Source: Bacillota bacterium (lineage in GTDB: Bacteria > Bacillota > Clostridia > Christensenellales > CAG-138). From it: a stretch of DNA of 15,071 nt. Below the pieces are notes generated by a model, which saw only the letters and a list, made by a program, of their open reading frames with translations, searched no databases and was not told where the DNA came from. Positions within the stretch are counted from its first letter, which is position 1, and the number at the start of each line of letters is the position of its first letter. Positions 6,201-12,550 of this stretch are shown piece after piece. The position numbers were made by a program, and so were the translations under genes. Location of the stretch: the NCBI GenBank assembly GCA_023453725.1, contig JAEXTB010000112.1, positions 1 through 15,071 on the forward strand, written 5' to 3'.

Positions 6201-7667
6201 TTACAACTGCACCACCTGTGTCGCCACCGCGTCAAGAAACGCACGGTCATGCTCCACAAACAGCATGGTGGGCGCATATTCTTTGAGCAGGTTTTCAATC
6301 TGCATGCGCGACAGCACATCGATATAATTGAGCGGCTCATCCCACAGGTACAAATGCGCCTGCTCGCACAGGCTTTTCGCGAGCAGCACTTTTTTGCGCT
6401 GCCCTGCGGAGAATGCGCGCATATCCTTTTCAAACTGCACGCGCGGGAAATCAAGCTTCCGAAGAAGTGTCAGAAACAGGCTGACATCTATGCCCGCGGT
6501 TTTTGCGTAGGAAATGACGTCGCCCTCCAAAAAGGACGTATCCTGCGGTACATAGGAGATTGTAAGGCCGCTTGCAACCCGGAGTGTACCGCTATACGGA
6601 ATGTCTTCCCCTGCCAGCAGTTTCAATATGCTGGACTTTCCGCTGCCATTTTTGCCACTTAGTGCAATCCGTTCCCCGCGCGGCACTTCAAAACGCAATC
6701 CCTCGAGCACCGGCTTCTCCCCATAGCGGATGCAGAAATCCCTTGCCTCCACCAACGTTTTTGCGTAGTGCGTGAGCGGGCGCAATATGAGCGCGCTTGC
6801 ATATTCAATGTCCTTTAATAACTTTTCTTTTTCCTTGATGGCGTCTTCACGCCGCTTCTCTATTGTGGTCGCCCGCTTCATCATCTTGGCTGCCTTATGG
6901 CCAATAGCACCCCGATCTGCGGCATGTTCCCCGATCTTTGTGGCCTCCACCCGGTCGGACCAGTTGGCCGTTCTCGCGGCGGCATCGGAAAGCCGCCGGA
7001 TCTCGCCCTTGAGCTTTTCGTTTTCCTCCCGCTCAAAGGTATCCTGCATCTCCTTGTTGGTGAGCCAGGTAGAGAAATCCCCTTTGATTACCTGCATCCC
7101 TGTTTTGTTGATGGCTAAAATATGATCCACACAGCCGTCCAAGAAAGCACGGTCATGGGAAACCAATAAAAATCCGCGTTTTGCCTTAAGATAGTCCGCC
7201 ACAAGGGCGCGCCCCTCAAGGTCAAGATGATTGGTCGGTTCGTCAATAAGCAGGAATTTTTCGGGGTTCACAAACAGCGCCGCAAGCAGGGACTTTGTCT
7301 GTTCCCCGCCGCTCAATGTGGAAAACGGACGGTAGAGCGCATCCTCCTCTACATTCAGCAGGGAAAGTTCCCGCATAATCTCCCATTCCTGCGCATCTGG
7401 TGCCATCGCACGCAGAATATTGATTGTCATCTCATTCCGGTCTGGAACCGCATACGGAAAATAGGAAAACTCCACCGGGGAAGAAATACTTCCGGAATAC
7501 GCATACTGCCCTAGCAGCAGCCGCAGCAGCGTGGTTTTGCCCCGCCCGTTGCGGCCAACAAAGCCAAGCTTCCAGTCCGTATCAAAGCTGACCGAAAGAT
7601 GCTCAAATACATTCTCATAGCTGCCGTCGTACCGAAACGTCAGCGATTTTATAGATATCTGTGACAT
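6201..7667 (-). CDS. Lsa-like ABC-F ribosomal protection protein
   Basis: This 488-residue protein has two ABC ATPase domains and no membrane segments. Domain 1 has Walker A GRNGRGKTT (38-46), signature LSGGEQ (118-123) and Walker B LLIDEPTNHLD (139-149). Domain 2 has GKNGSGKSS (338-346), FSAGQRKK (419-426) and LYLWDEPLNYID (439-450). Between them is a long charged linker (~205-290) with KAAKMMKRATTIEKR, the part that reaches the peptidyl-transferase centre. The N-terminus and the DEPLNY motif resemble Lsa proteins, which protect against lincosamides, streptogramin A and pleuromutilins. The ATG at 7667 follows GGAGGG; an upstream in-frame ATG at 7814 falls in the regulatory leader and is rejected. 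The attenuator upstream supports an antibiotic-response role. The actual drug spectrum is unknown. Confidence 0.92.
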   Translation of the reverse strand: MSQISIKSLTFRYDGSYENVFEHLSVSFDTDWKLGFVGRNGRGKTTLLRLLLGQYAYSGSISSPVEFSYFPYAVPDRNEMTINILRAMAPDAQEWEIMRELSLLNVEEDALYRPFSTLSGGEQTKSLLAALFVNPEKFLLIDEPTNHLDLEGRALVADYLKAKRGFLLVSHDRAFLDGCVDHILAINKTGMQVIKGDFSTWLTNKEMQDTFEREENEKLKGEIRRLSDAAARTANWSDRVEATKIGEHAADRGAIGHKAAKMMKRATTIEKRREDAIKEKEKLLKDIEYASALILRPLTHYAKTLVEARDFCIRYGEKPVLEGLRFEVPRGERIALSGKNGSGKSSILKLLAGEDIPYSGTLRVASGLTISYVPQDTSFLEGDVISYAKTAGIDVSLFLTLLRKLDFPRVQFEKDMRAFSAGQRKKVLLAKSLCEQAHLYLWDEPLNYIDVLSRMQIENLLKEYAPTMLFVEHDRAFLDAVATQVVQL

Positions 7668-7682
7668 ATTGCCCTCCATAGC

Positions 7683-7716
7683 AAATAAAAAAGCGGCGGG
7701 AAAGCTTCCCGCCGCT
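7683..7716 (-). terminator. Leader terminator of the ABC-F gene
   Basis: On the minus strand AGCGGCGGGAA (7706-7716) pairs perfectly over 11 bases with TTCCCGCCGCT (7692-7702) around a three-base loop. A run TTTTTATTT follows the stem. It ends only a few bases before the ribosome binding site of the ABC-F gene, so it acts inside the leader and not at a gene end. Its 3' arm contains CTTTCCCGC, which an upstream leader segment can capture. Confidence 0.93.
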
Positions 7717-7768
7717 ATATTGCATGTCAAGCAACATAAGTGGCTAATCGGGGCGTAAGATGCTTTCA

Positions 7769-7840
7769 CTTTCCCGCAATGACAGCACGCGAAAAACAAC
7801 GCGGCAACTGCCATGCAAACAATACTGTTTAGCGGGAAAA
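7769..7840 (-). promoter_or_regulatory. Antiterminator arms of the ABC-F attenuator
   Basis: On the minus strand GCGGGAAAG (7769-7777, arm 2) is perfectly complementary to CTTTCCCGC in the terminator's 3' arm (7696-7704, arm 4). It also pairs with TTTTCCCGC (7832-7840, arm 1), eight Watson-Crick pairs plus one G-U. Arm 1 is codons 4-6 of the leader ORF. With arm 1 free, 1:2 forms and the terminator (3:4) can form. A ribosome stalled on the leader ORF hides arm 1, frees arm 2 to take arm 4, and lets transcription continue. The complementarity is seen; the mechanism is inferred from known ABC-F and erm attenuators. Confidence 0.8.
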
Positions 7841-7849
7841 AATGCGCAT
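7829..7849 (-). CDS. Leader peptide MRIFSR of the ABC-F attenuator
   Basis: This six-codon ORF (Met-Arg-Ile-Phe-Ser-Arg, stop TAA) has an excellent ribosome binding site, GGAGGAG at 7857-7863, seven bases before the ATG. It starts about 25 bases after the predicted transcription start. Its last codons form arm 1 of the attenuator, so translation of this ORF and RNA folding are physically linked. Ribosome stalling on it in the presence of a peptidyl-transferase antibiotic would switch the ABC-F gene on. The peptide itself probably has no other role. Confidence 0.8.
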   Translation of the reverse strand: MRIFSR

Positions 7850-7879
7850 CCTTTCACTCCTCCATTATTCGTTACCTGT

Positions 7880-7908
7880 AGTATATCGGCGGACTGCACG
7901 CCTGTCAA
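7880..7908 (-). promoter_or_regulatory. Promoter of the ABC-F gene
   Basis: On the minus strand TTGACA (7903-7908) is a perfect -35 and TATACT (7880-7885) a near-perfect -10, with a 17-base spacer. The -35 begins about a dozen bases after the cysS stop codon. The gene therefore has its own strong promoter, with control left to the attenuator downstream. Confidence 0.9.
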
Positions 7909-7919
7909 GCAGGTTTGAC

Positions 7920-9308
7920 TTACAGCTTTTTGAGTTTGGGACCTTGCTTGGTATCTTCAACGGCATACCCCATGGCTTTTAACGTATCGCGGATGGCGTC
8001 CGAGCGTGCCCAATCCTTGGCAGCTCGGGCTGCCTGGCGCTGCTCTAAAAGCGTGAGCGCTTCTTCTGGGAATTCTTCTTCCTTCTTCTGTGTCAGGAGT
8101 CCCAGCACGCCGGTAAGCTCGATCAACTGCTTTCTTGCCGCTTCCACCGCTTCCTTGCCGCGGGGTTCCGTCACAAACGTGTTGCAGGCGCGCACCATCT
8201 CAAAGAGTACGCCAAGCGCGTCGGCGGTATTGAGGTCATCATCCATCGCTGCGCAGAATGAGTCCTTATAGCCCGCAAGCTCTTTTAGGAAGGCCGCGTC
8301 TTCCGCGGTTTCCGGGCCAAACTGCGCCTCTTCCAGGCGTTCCTTCGCGGTCCTTAGGCGCGTAAGCGCTGCGGTCGCCTGCTCGATCAATTCACGGGAG
8401 AAGTTGACGGGCGTGCGGTACTGAGCGCTAAGCATGAACAGGCGCACCGCCTCCAGGTCGAACTCTTGGGAAATATCGCGCACGGTAAAGAAGTTGTTGA
8501 GGCTCTTGGACATCTTCTGGTTGTTGACGTTGATATAGCCGTTGTGCATCCAGAAGTTCGCAAAGGGTTTGCCCGTTGCAGCCTCGCTCTGCGCGATTTC
8601 ATTTTCATGGTGCGGGAACACAAGATCCTGCCCGCCGCCGTGGATATCAAACGTATCGCCAAGTATGGTCATGCTCATGGCGGAGCATTCGATATGCCAG
8701 CCCGGGCGGCCCATGCCCCACGGGCTTTCCCATGCGGGTTCGTCGGGCTTTTGTGCCTTCCACAGCGCAAAATCCAGCGGATCGCGTTTTTGCTCGGTGG
8801 GGTCAATGCGAGCGCCACTCTCAAGATCGTCGATGCTTTGGCCGGAAAGCTTACCGTATTCGGGGTAACTGCGGACGCTAAAGTACACATCCCCCTCAGG
8901 CGTTGCATAAGCGTGGCCCTTTTCAATGAGCGTTTCCACCAGCTTGATGATTTCCGCAATGTGCTCGGTGGCACGGGGGTTGACGTCCGCCCGGCCAATG
9001 CCAAGTGCGTCTGCATCCTGATAATATTCCTTGATGAACCGCTCGGCGAGTTCCTTTACAGTAATGCCTTCCTCATTGGCACGGCGGATCATTTTATCAT
9101 CAATATCCGTAAAATTCTGCACAAACGTGACCTGATAGCCCCGGTACTGCAGATATCTGCGCAGCGTATCAAACACGATGAACGGGCGCGCGTTTCCGAT
9201 GTGGAAGAAGTTATACACCGTAGGCCCGCATGCGTACATACTGATGCGTCCGGGCTGAACCGGCACCAGTTCCTCTTTCCTGCGGGTCATGGTGTTGTAA
9301 ATCTGCAT
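7920..9308 (-). CDS. cysS: Cysteinyl-tRNA synthetase
   Basis: A class I aminoacyl-tRNA synthetase of 462 residues, typical length, that charges tRNA-Cys with cysteine in the cytoplasm. The HIGH motif appears as HIGN (36-39) after CGPTVYN, and the KMSKS motif is exact (265-269). The zinc site that discriminates cysteine is complete: Cys27, Cys208 in GWHIECSAMS, His233 and Glu237, each one residue before the Escherichia coli numbering. AAGGAGG lies just before the ATG. It has its own promoter and a terminator-like hairpin in its leader. No terminator separates it from the ABC-F promoter that starts right after its stop. Confidence 0.97.
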   Translation of the reverse strand: MQIYNTMTRRKEELVPVQPGRISMYACGPTVYNFFHIGNARPFIVFDTLRRYLQYRGYQVTFVQNFTDIDDKMIRRANEEGITVKELAERFIKEYYQDADALGIGRADVNPRATEHIAEIIKLVETLIEKGHAYATPEGDVYFSVRSYPEYGKLSGQSIDDLESGARIDPTEQKRDPLDFALWKAQKPDEPAWESPWGMGRPGWHIECSAMSMTILGDTFDIHGGGQDLVFPHHENEIAQSEAATGKPFANFWMHNGYINVNNQKMSKSLNNFFTVRDISQEFDLEAVRLFMLSAQYRTPVNFSRELIEQATAALTRLRTAKERLEEAQFGPETAEDAAFLKELAGYKDSFCAAMDDDLNTADALGVLFEMVRACNTFVTEPRGKEAVEAARKQLIELTGVLGLLTQKKEEEFPEEALTLLEQRQAARAAKDWARSDAIRDTLKAMGYAVEDTKQGPKLKKL

Positions 9309-9351
9309 GATTGCCTCCTTCTAAAAACCCCCGTCTTATGCGGGCGCGATA

Positions 9352-9403
9352 TAAAAAAACACCGCCGCCCGTCTAGGGCTCATTTTACCCTAATAGGAGC
9401 GGC
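9352..9403 (-). terminator. Terminator-like hairpin in the cysS leader
   Basis: On the minus strand GCCGCTC (9397-9403) pairs with GGGCGGC (9364-9370, one G-U). An inner stem TAGGG/CCCTA lies within, and seven T residues follow (9353-9359) after a short GGTG. It lies between the cysS promoter and the cysS start codon, so it would end transcription before the gene unless relieved. A tiny ORF, MPLLLG (9405 down to 9385), overlaps the 5' arm, but its ribosome binding site is too close to be convincing. No T-box sequence is present. Confidence 0.65.
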
Positions 9404-9427
9404 ATTGCCTCTCTATTTCCAATTCAT

Positions 9428-9457
9428 ATAGTAGAGTATGGCTTGCACGCTTGTCAA
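9428..9457 (-). promoter_or_regulatory. Promoter of cysS
   Basis: On the minus strand TTGACA (9452-9457) is followed after 18 bases by TACTAT (9428-9433). Transcription would begin near 9420, giving a leader of about 110 bases that holds the hairpin at 9352-9403. The stretch from the -35 onward closely matches that of the ABC-F promoter. Confidence 0.75.
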
Positions 9458-9510
9458 GTGCGGGAAACCGTCTCTACAGCACTGTATTACATGAAAAACC
9501 GGCCCTTTTA

Positions 9511-10458
9511 TTATGGCATGCGCCGTATGTTTTCAGCCGAAAACCCCCAGCTCATAATTTGGATACGTCCCCAAAGTTCATTTAGAAACATCCATGGCTG
9601 GTTTGTATAGGGCGGGCAGATAATATGAATCTGCTGCGCGGGCATATTGCTCTGCCCAAGCAGTATCGCTTTCTCGCCAGACTCATTTTCACAGACATCC
9701 ATGATCATAACGCAATGCCCCGGGCTGCCGGAGAATATCAAGATATCCCCCACCTGAATATCCTCACGTGGGACGACGCTGCTTTCCGGGTAGACCGAGC
9801 GGGTGCTGGCGTAGTTGAAGAGTACCTGCATATAGTCATAGAACACGTCGTAGCTATCATCCGGCTCCGCGGCTTTCACCATACACGTGGTATTGCCATC
9901 CACCTCCAGCCGGTAGCCTTCCCGCCATTTGCTGTATGGAAATTCATCCCCGTTGGTCAGGTGATAGTTGATTTTATCATACTCTCCGACAGAATAGAGG
10001 TATTCACACCGCAAGCGCAGCGCCGCATCGGCGCACTGCTGCAAATCCTGGTCGCCAACACTGATTGCAAGCACCGCTGCGTGCCAATCCTGTATGGCCG
10101 CTTCCTCACCGTTGTAAAGCAATATGGGGCTGCCGTCAGGCAAAAGCTTTTGATCGCGCAGAAACTCTCCGTAGCCGTCCGCCTGCTTCCTCTCATACCC
10201 TTGCGGGGGAAGGAAGCGCGTCCTTATGGTATCGCCTGCGGGATCGAAGATTGCATACGGCGTAGTCGCGGGTGTCGCTGGAGCAGGAGAGATTGCAGGT
10301 AACGCCGTTACCGCGGGAGTCCGACCTACCGGAGTGGGCGCAGGCAGCGTAGGTGCACAGCCAGCAAACAGCAGCATACAAAAGAGCGCGGCGTACGCGA
10401 AAACGTATGTACCGCGCTTGTCCCATATGGCCATTGCTTTTGCCGACCTTTTACTCAT
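9511..10458 (-). CDS. DUF4846-type lipoprotein
   Basis: This 315-residue protein has a charged start, a hydrophobic segment (~18-32) and a lipobox LLFAGC with lipidated Cys34. It is therefore expected on the outer face of the membrane. A Pro/Ala/Thr-rich linker (35-68) leads to a globular domain with the marks I associate with DUF4846: PQGYER (85-90), VGDQDLQQCADAALRLR (134-150), YSKW and GYR (175-192), SGSPGHCVMIMD (243-254) and QSNMPAQQIHI (269-279). The function of that family is unknown to me. Its ATG overlaps the stop of the upstream dehydrogenase by four bases (ATGA), so it is probably translationally coupled. A shorter start at Met9 is possible and would not affect the lipobox. No clear terminator follows. 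Confidence 0.82.
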   Translation of the reverse strand: MSKRSAKAMAIWDKRGTYVFAYAALFCMLLFAGCAPTLPAPTPVGRTPAVTALPAISPAPATPATTPYAIFDPAGDTIRTRFLPPQGYERKQADGYGEFLRDQKLLPDGSPILLYNGEEAAIQDWHAAVLAISVGDQDLQQCADAALRLRCEYLYSVGEYDKINYHLTNGDEFPYSKWREGYRLEVDGNTTCMVKAAEPDDSYDVFYDYMQVLFNYASTRSVYPESSVVPREDIQVGDILIFSGSPGHCVMIMDVCENESGEKAILLGQSNMPAQQIHIICPPYTNQPWMFLNELWGRIQIMSWGFSAENIRRMP

Positions 10459-11222
10459 TGCCCGTTTGCGGCGGCTTGCTCATAATTTGCGGTCATTTTG
10501 CTCATGAACCCGCCCAACGAGAGGGAAAATGCATATGCCATTTTCGTCTGCAGCGATTGGGCGGCGCTGTGACAGATAACAAACTTCTTCTGATGGAGGC
10601 GTTTTGCCAAGCCCCTCCCCACCCGTTCCGGCTCCGCCATCATTTCCTTGGGAACAGGTAAGGGCGCTGACGATGCCGTCTTCGTAAGAGGCGGGTGCAG
10701 CAGGTGGAATGTGACGCCCTGTGCCCGATACTCAAGATGCAGGCATTTTGCAAGCGACTCAAGCGCCCCCTTGCTCGTAGCATAGGGGCTGATGTTGGTA
10801 AAGCCCATCACGCCTACGCCGGAACTGGTAAAGAATACCTTGCCCCGCTTTTGCGCTAGCATAACCGGCAGTACGGCTTTGGTTAGATGCAGCGCGCCGT
10901 AAAAGTTCACCTCATGCACGCGGCGGAACGTCTGCTCATCGGATTGCAGGAACCCAAGAAATGTGCAGACGCAGGCGTTGTGTATGGCGCAGTCTATCCC
11001 GCCGAAATCCTGTGCGGCTGACAAAACCGCTTCCGATACAGCCGCACCATCCGTCACATCACACACAAAGGGCAGCAGCCGTTTGCCATACTGTGCGGTA
11101 AGCGGCCCAATCTGATCCGTTGCAAGATCCAGTACCGCAACCCGGTGTCCGTCCTCCAGCAGCTGCAGCCCCATATAAAATCCGATTCCCTGGTTTGCGC
11201 CGGTCAGTACAATCGCCGCCAT
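10455..11222 (-). CDS. Short-chain dehydrogenase/reductase
   Basis: A 255-residue classical SDR with a Rossmann fold. The cofactor loop TGANQGIG (7-14) is at the N-terminus, Asp55 (CDV) fits adenine-ring contact, and HNAC (81-84) stands where most members have NNAG. The catalytic set is complete: Asn106, Ser134, Tyr147 and Lys151 (YATSK). Asp32 after the second strand hints at NAD(H) preference. Such enzymes oxidise or reduce alcohols and ketones; the substrate cannot be read. GGAGGG precedes the ATG. It is followed by the DUF4846 lipoprotein with an ATGA overlap, an unusual partner. Confidence 0.9.
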   Translation of the reverse strand: MAAIVLTGANQGIGFYMGLQLLEDGHRVAVLDLATDQIGPLTAQYGKRLLPFVCDVTDGAAVSEAVLSAAQDFGGIDCAIHNACVCTFLGFLQSDEQTFRRVHEVNFYGALHLTKAVLPVMLAQKRGKVFFTSSGVGVMGFTNISPYATSKGALESLAKCLHLEYRAQGVTFHLLHPPLTKTASSAPLPVPKEMMAEPERVGRGLAKRLHQKKFVICHSAAQSLQTKMAYAFSLSLGGFMSKMTANYEQAAANGQ

Positions 11223-11247
11223 ATGCCTGATCCCTCCGCGAAATGTA

Positions 11248-11272
11248 GGTATGCTTCTTACCTATCATACCA
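11248..11272 (-). promoter_or_regulatory. Extended -10 promoter with overlapping inverted repeat
   Basis: On the minus strand TGGTATGAT is an extended -10 element (-10 hexamer complement of 11264-11269) about 40 bases before the dehydrogenase start; no good -35 is visible. GGTATG and CATACC form a six-base inverted repeat with 12 bases between (11248-11253 and 11266-11271). The repeat covers the -10 and the expected start point, a position typical of a repressor site. It is short, so chance is possible. Confidence 0.35.
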
Positions 11273-11315
11273 TGAAACAACGGAATGGAATGAACGGATT
11301 GGAAATTTTACACTG

Positions 11316-11948
11316 CTATCTCCGCCGTACCGGATGCCGCAGCACGGTCAGCAAATTCTCCGGCTTGGTCTTGAACGGGTCTTTTAAATAAATCTCGTGA
11401 TGGCGGCGTGTTTCATTGATATCATCCACATAGCCGTTTTCTTCTATAAAGCGAAGCATACGCGAGACCGTGGCAGGCTCATCGTCATAAGGCCCTTTGT
11501 GCATGCACTGTACGCACAACCCTTCCTCAAACTGCTCAAGCCGCGCTTTTGCAGTGTCGATCCCCTTTTTACGCTCGACTTCCCCGCATGCCCAGCGGAA
11601 TATTTCCTGCGTAATGAATTCCGGCTGCCGCAGCATGGAGCAGAAGCAAAATAGATCCTTCTTGAAGAAGTCGTACTTGCCGCCGTCGGAGAGCCACCAC
11701 AGGCCTTCCAAAGGCGGCATGCCGTATTCAAAGTATCCATCCGCATCGCTGCCGGCCTTGCTCATTTTAATGGTATAGGCAAGGCTATATAATAGTTCCA
11801 CACTTTGTTGATATTCCCCGCCCGGCGTGTTCGGGTTGCCGCAGCCATCCACCCTCAAAAACTGCATTGGCGGCACCGCAATCACCGCGGGTTCCGCCTT
11901 GGGCATGTACAACTCTTTGTACGCTTTTTTATAATCCAGCTTTTCCAT
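11316..11948 (-). CDS. GyrI-like small-molecule-binding protein (long form)
   Basis: A 210-residue stand-alone protein of the GyrI-like/effector-binding fold, long form. It begins DYKKAYKELYMPK and shows VDGCGNPN (33-40), YTIKMSK (58-64), PPLEGLWW (78-85), QCMHKGPYDDEP (137-148) and HHEIYLKDP (173-181). Known family members bind amphipathic drugs, act as sensor halves of regulators, or hydrolyse cyclopropanoid toxins with an acidic active-site residue. Glu175 and Glu81 are candidates here, without proof. There is no DNA-binding domain. GGAGG precedes the ATG. It lies 11 bases after a second GyrI-like gene and downstream of a WYL regulator, so the three probably work together in sensing or detoxification. 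Confidence 0.85.
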   Translation of the reverse strand: MEKLDYKKAYKELYMPKAEPAVIAVPPMQFLRVDGCGNPNTPGGEYQQSVELLYSLAYTIKMSKAGSDADGYFEYGMPPLEGLWWLSDGGKYDFFKKDLFCFCSMLRQPEFITQEIFRWACGEVERKKGIDTAKARLEQFEEGLCVQCMHKGPYDDEPATVSRMLRFIEENGYVDDINETRRHHEIYLKDPFKTKPENLLTVLRHPVRRR

Positions 11949-11959
11949 ACCTGCCTCCT

Positions 11960-12415
11960 TTACCGCAACGCGATATAGATGTGTATCATAGCCTTCTCTC
12001 CCTCGGGCGCGGGAAAATACTCTTCAAAATCCCCTGTATATGCCCGTTCAAGCGGCATGTTCCATATTTCTCCCCACATCTTCCCCACCGTATCCACGTC
12101 GTCTCCAAAGGCCTCGAATTTGGCGTAGCGCCCTGCCGGAATACTGGCCGCAGCCATACCCGCAGGTACAGTTGAGCCGTCTTCCACCTCACACCCGACG
12201 GTCACGTCATACTCCATGTAATCGGGAGAATATCCGGAATAGAGCCCTATGGAATGGTCATTGCATTTGTGGGGAATGTTCCCAAACGTATCCCCTGTAA
12301 ATAGCATCTGCCACAGCTTACCAATGGCGCTTTGCATGTCCGGGCTGTTGTTGGATGTGCGTGTCTGAAAGCCCACCAACGTTTTACGGGGCAATGTGAC
12401 AACTTCGTACTGCAT
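11960..12415 (-). CDS. GyrI-like / AraC-type effector-binding protein (short form)
   Basis: A 151-residue single-domain protein matching the effector-binding domain found at the C-terminus of AraC- and MerR-type regulators, here without DNA-binding part. It begins YEVVTLPRKTLVGF, then shows AIGKLWQMLF (30-39), IGLYSGY (56-62), YDVTVGCEVE (69-78), IPAGRYAKFEAFG (92-104) and YTGDFEEYFP (126-135), the usual order of motifs. Such proteins bind hydrophobic cations or other small molecules. AGAGGA precedes the ATG at 12415. It differs clearly from the next gene, so the pair is two subfamilies and not a recent duplication. A nine-base inverted repeat lies just upstream. Confidence 0.85.
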   Translation of the reverse strand: MQYEVVTLPRKTLVGFQTRTSNNSPDMQSAIGKLWQMLFTGDTFGNIPHKCNDHSIGLYSGYSPDYMEYDVTVGCEVEDGSTVPAGMAAASIPAGRYAKFEAFGDDVDTVGKMWGEIWNMPLERAYTGDFEEYFPAPEGEKAMIHIYIALR

Positions 12416-12440
12416 ACCAAATCCTCTTTCCTAATAATTT

Positions 12441-12467
12441 CAAATAAAAAGACAACGCTTTTATTTG
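12441..12467. promoter_or_regulatory. Inverted repeat upstream of the GyrI-like pair
   Basis: CAAATAAAA (12441-12449) and TTTTATTTG (12459-12467) form a perfect nine-base inverted repeat with nine bases between. It sits 26 bases upstream of the short GyrI-like gene. It is AT-rich against a GC-richer surround. It could be an operator for the neighbouring WYL regulator or a weak hairpin in the leader. Confidence 0.4.
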
Positions 12468-12521
12468 GTCACTATGCGGCGCGTGCCGCTATCGCGTTGT
12501 ATGATGTGGTATGCATAGCGT

Positions 12522-12550
12522 AGCATGTCAAACTAGACAACAGCATGTCA
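12522..12550. repeat. Direct repeat AGCATGTCA x2
   Basis: AGCATGTCA occurs at 12522-12530 and 12542-12550, starts exactly 20 bases apart, about two helical turns. On the minus strand it reads TGACATGCT, and the second copy begins within a TTGACA -35-like hexamer. The first copy in that direction overlaps the stop codon of the WYL regulator gene. It may be part of the promoter/operator of the GyrI-like pair, but no good -10 follows. Confidence 0.45.

Noticed and set aside
7668..7814. N-terminal extension of the ABC-F protein from the ATG at 7814
   Set aside because: It would translate through the terminator hairpin, has no ribosome binding site, and is Cys/Ala-rich sequence unlike any ABC-F N-terminus. 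The ATG at 7667 has GGAGGG.
9336..9383. Fifteen-codon ORF (MSPRRAAVFFYIAPA) in the cysS leader
   Set aside because: It reads through the hairpin and T-tract and its only upstream G-run is too close to the ATG.
9309..9420. T-box riboswitch for cysS
   Set aside because: The leader is about 110 bases and lacks the AGGGTGGNACCGCG core and a specifier loop.
8466..9431. Long antisense frame of 321 codons opposite cysS
   Set aside because: cysS is certain from its zinc site and HIGH/KMSKS motifs. The antisense product has no family features and reads like complement-strand shadow in GC-rich coding sequence.
9481..9510. AAAAGGGCCGGTTTTT after the DUF4846 gene as a terminator
   Set aside because: The G/C core does not pair with itself beyond the A/T ends, so no stable stem forms.
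9625..10302. Plus-strand frame of 225 codons opposite the DUF4846 lipoprotein
   Set aside because: The minus-strand gene has a lipobox, coherent domain motifs and translational coupling; the plus frame has none of these.
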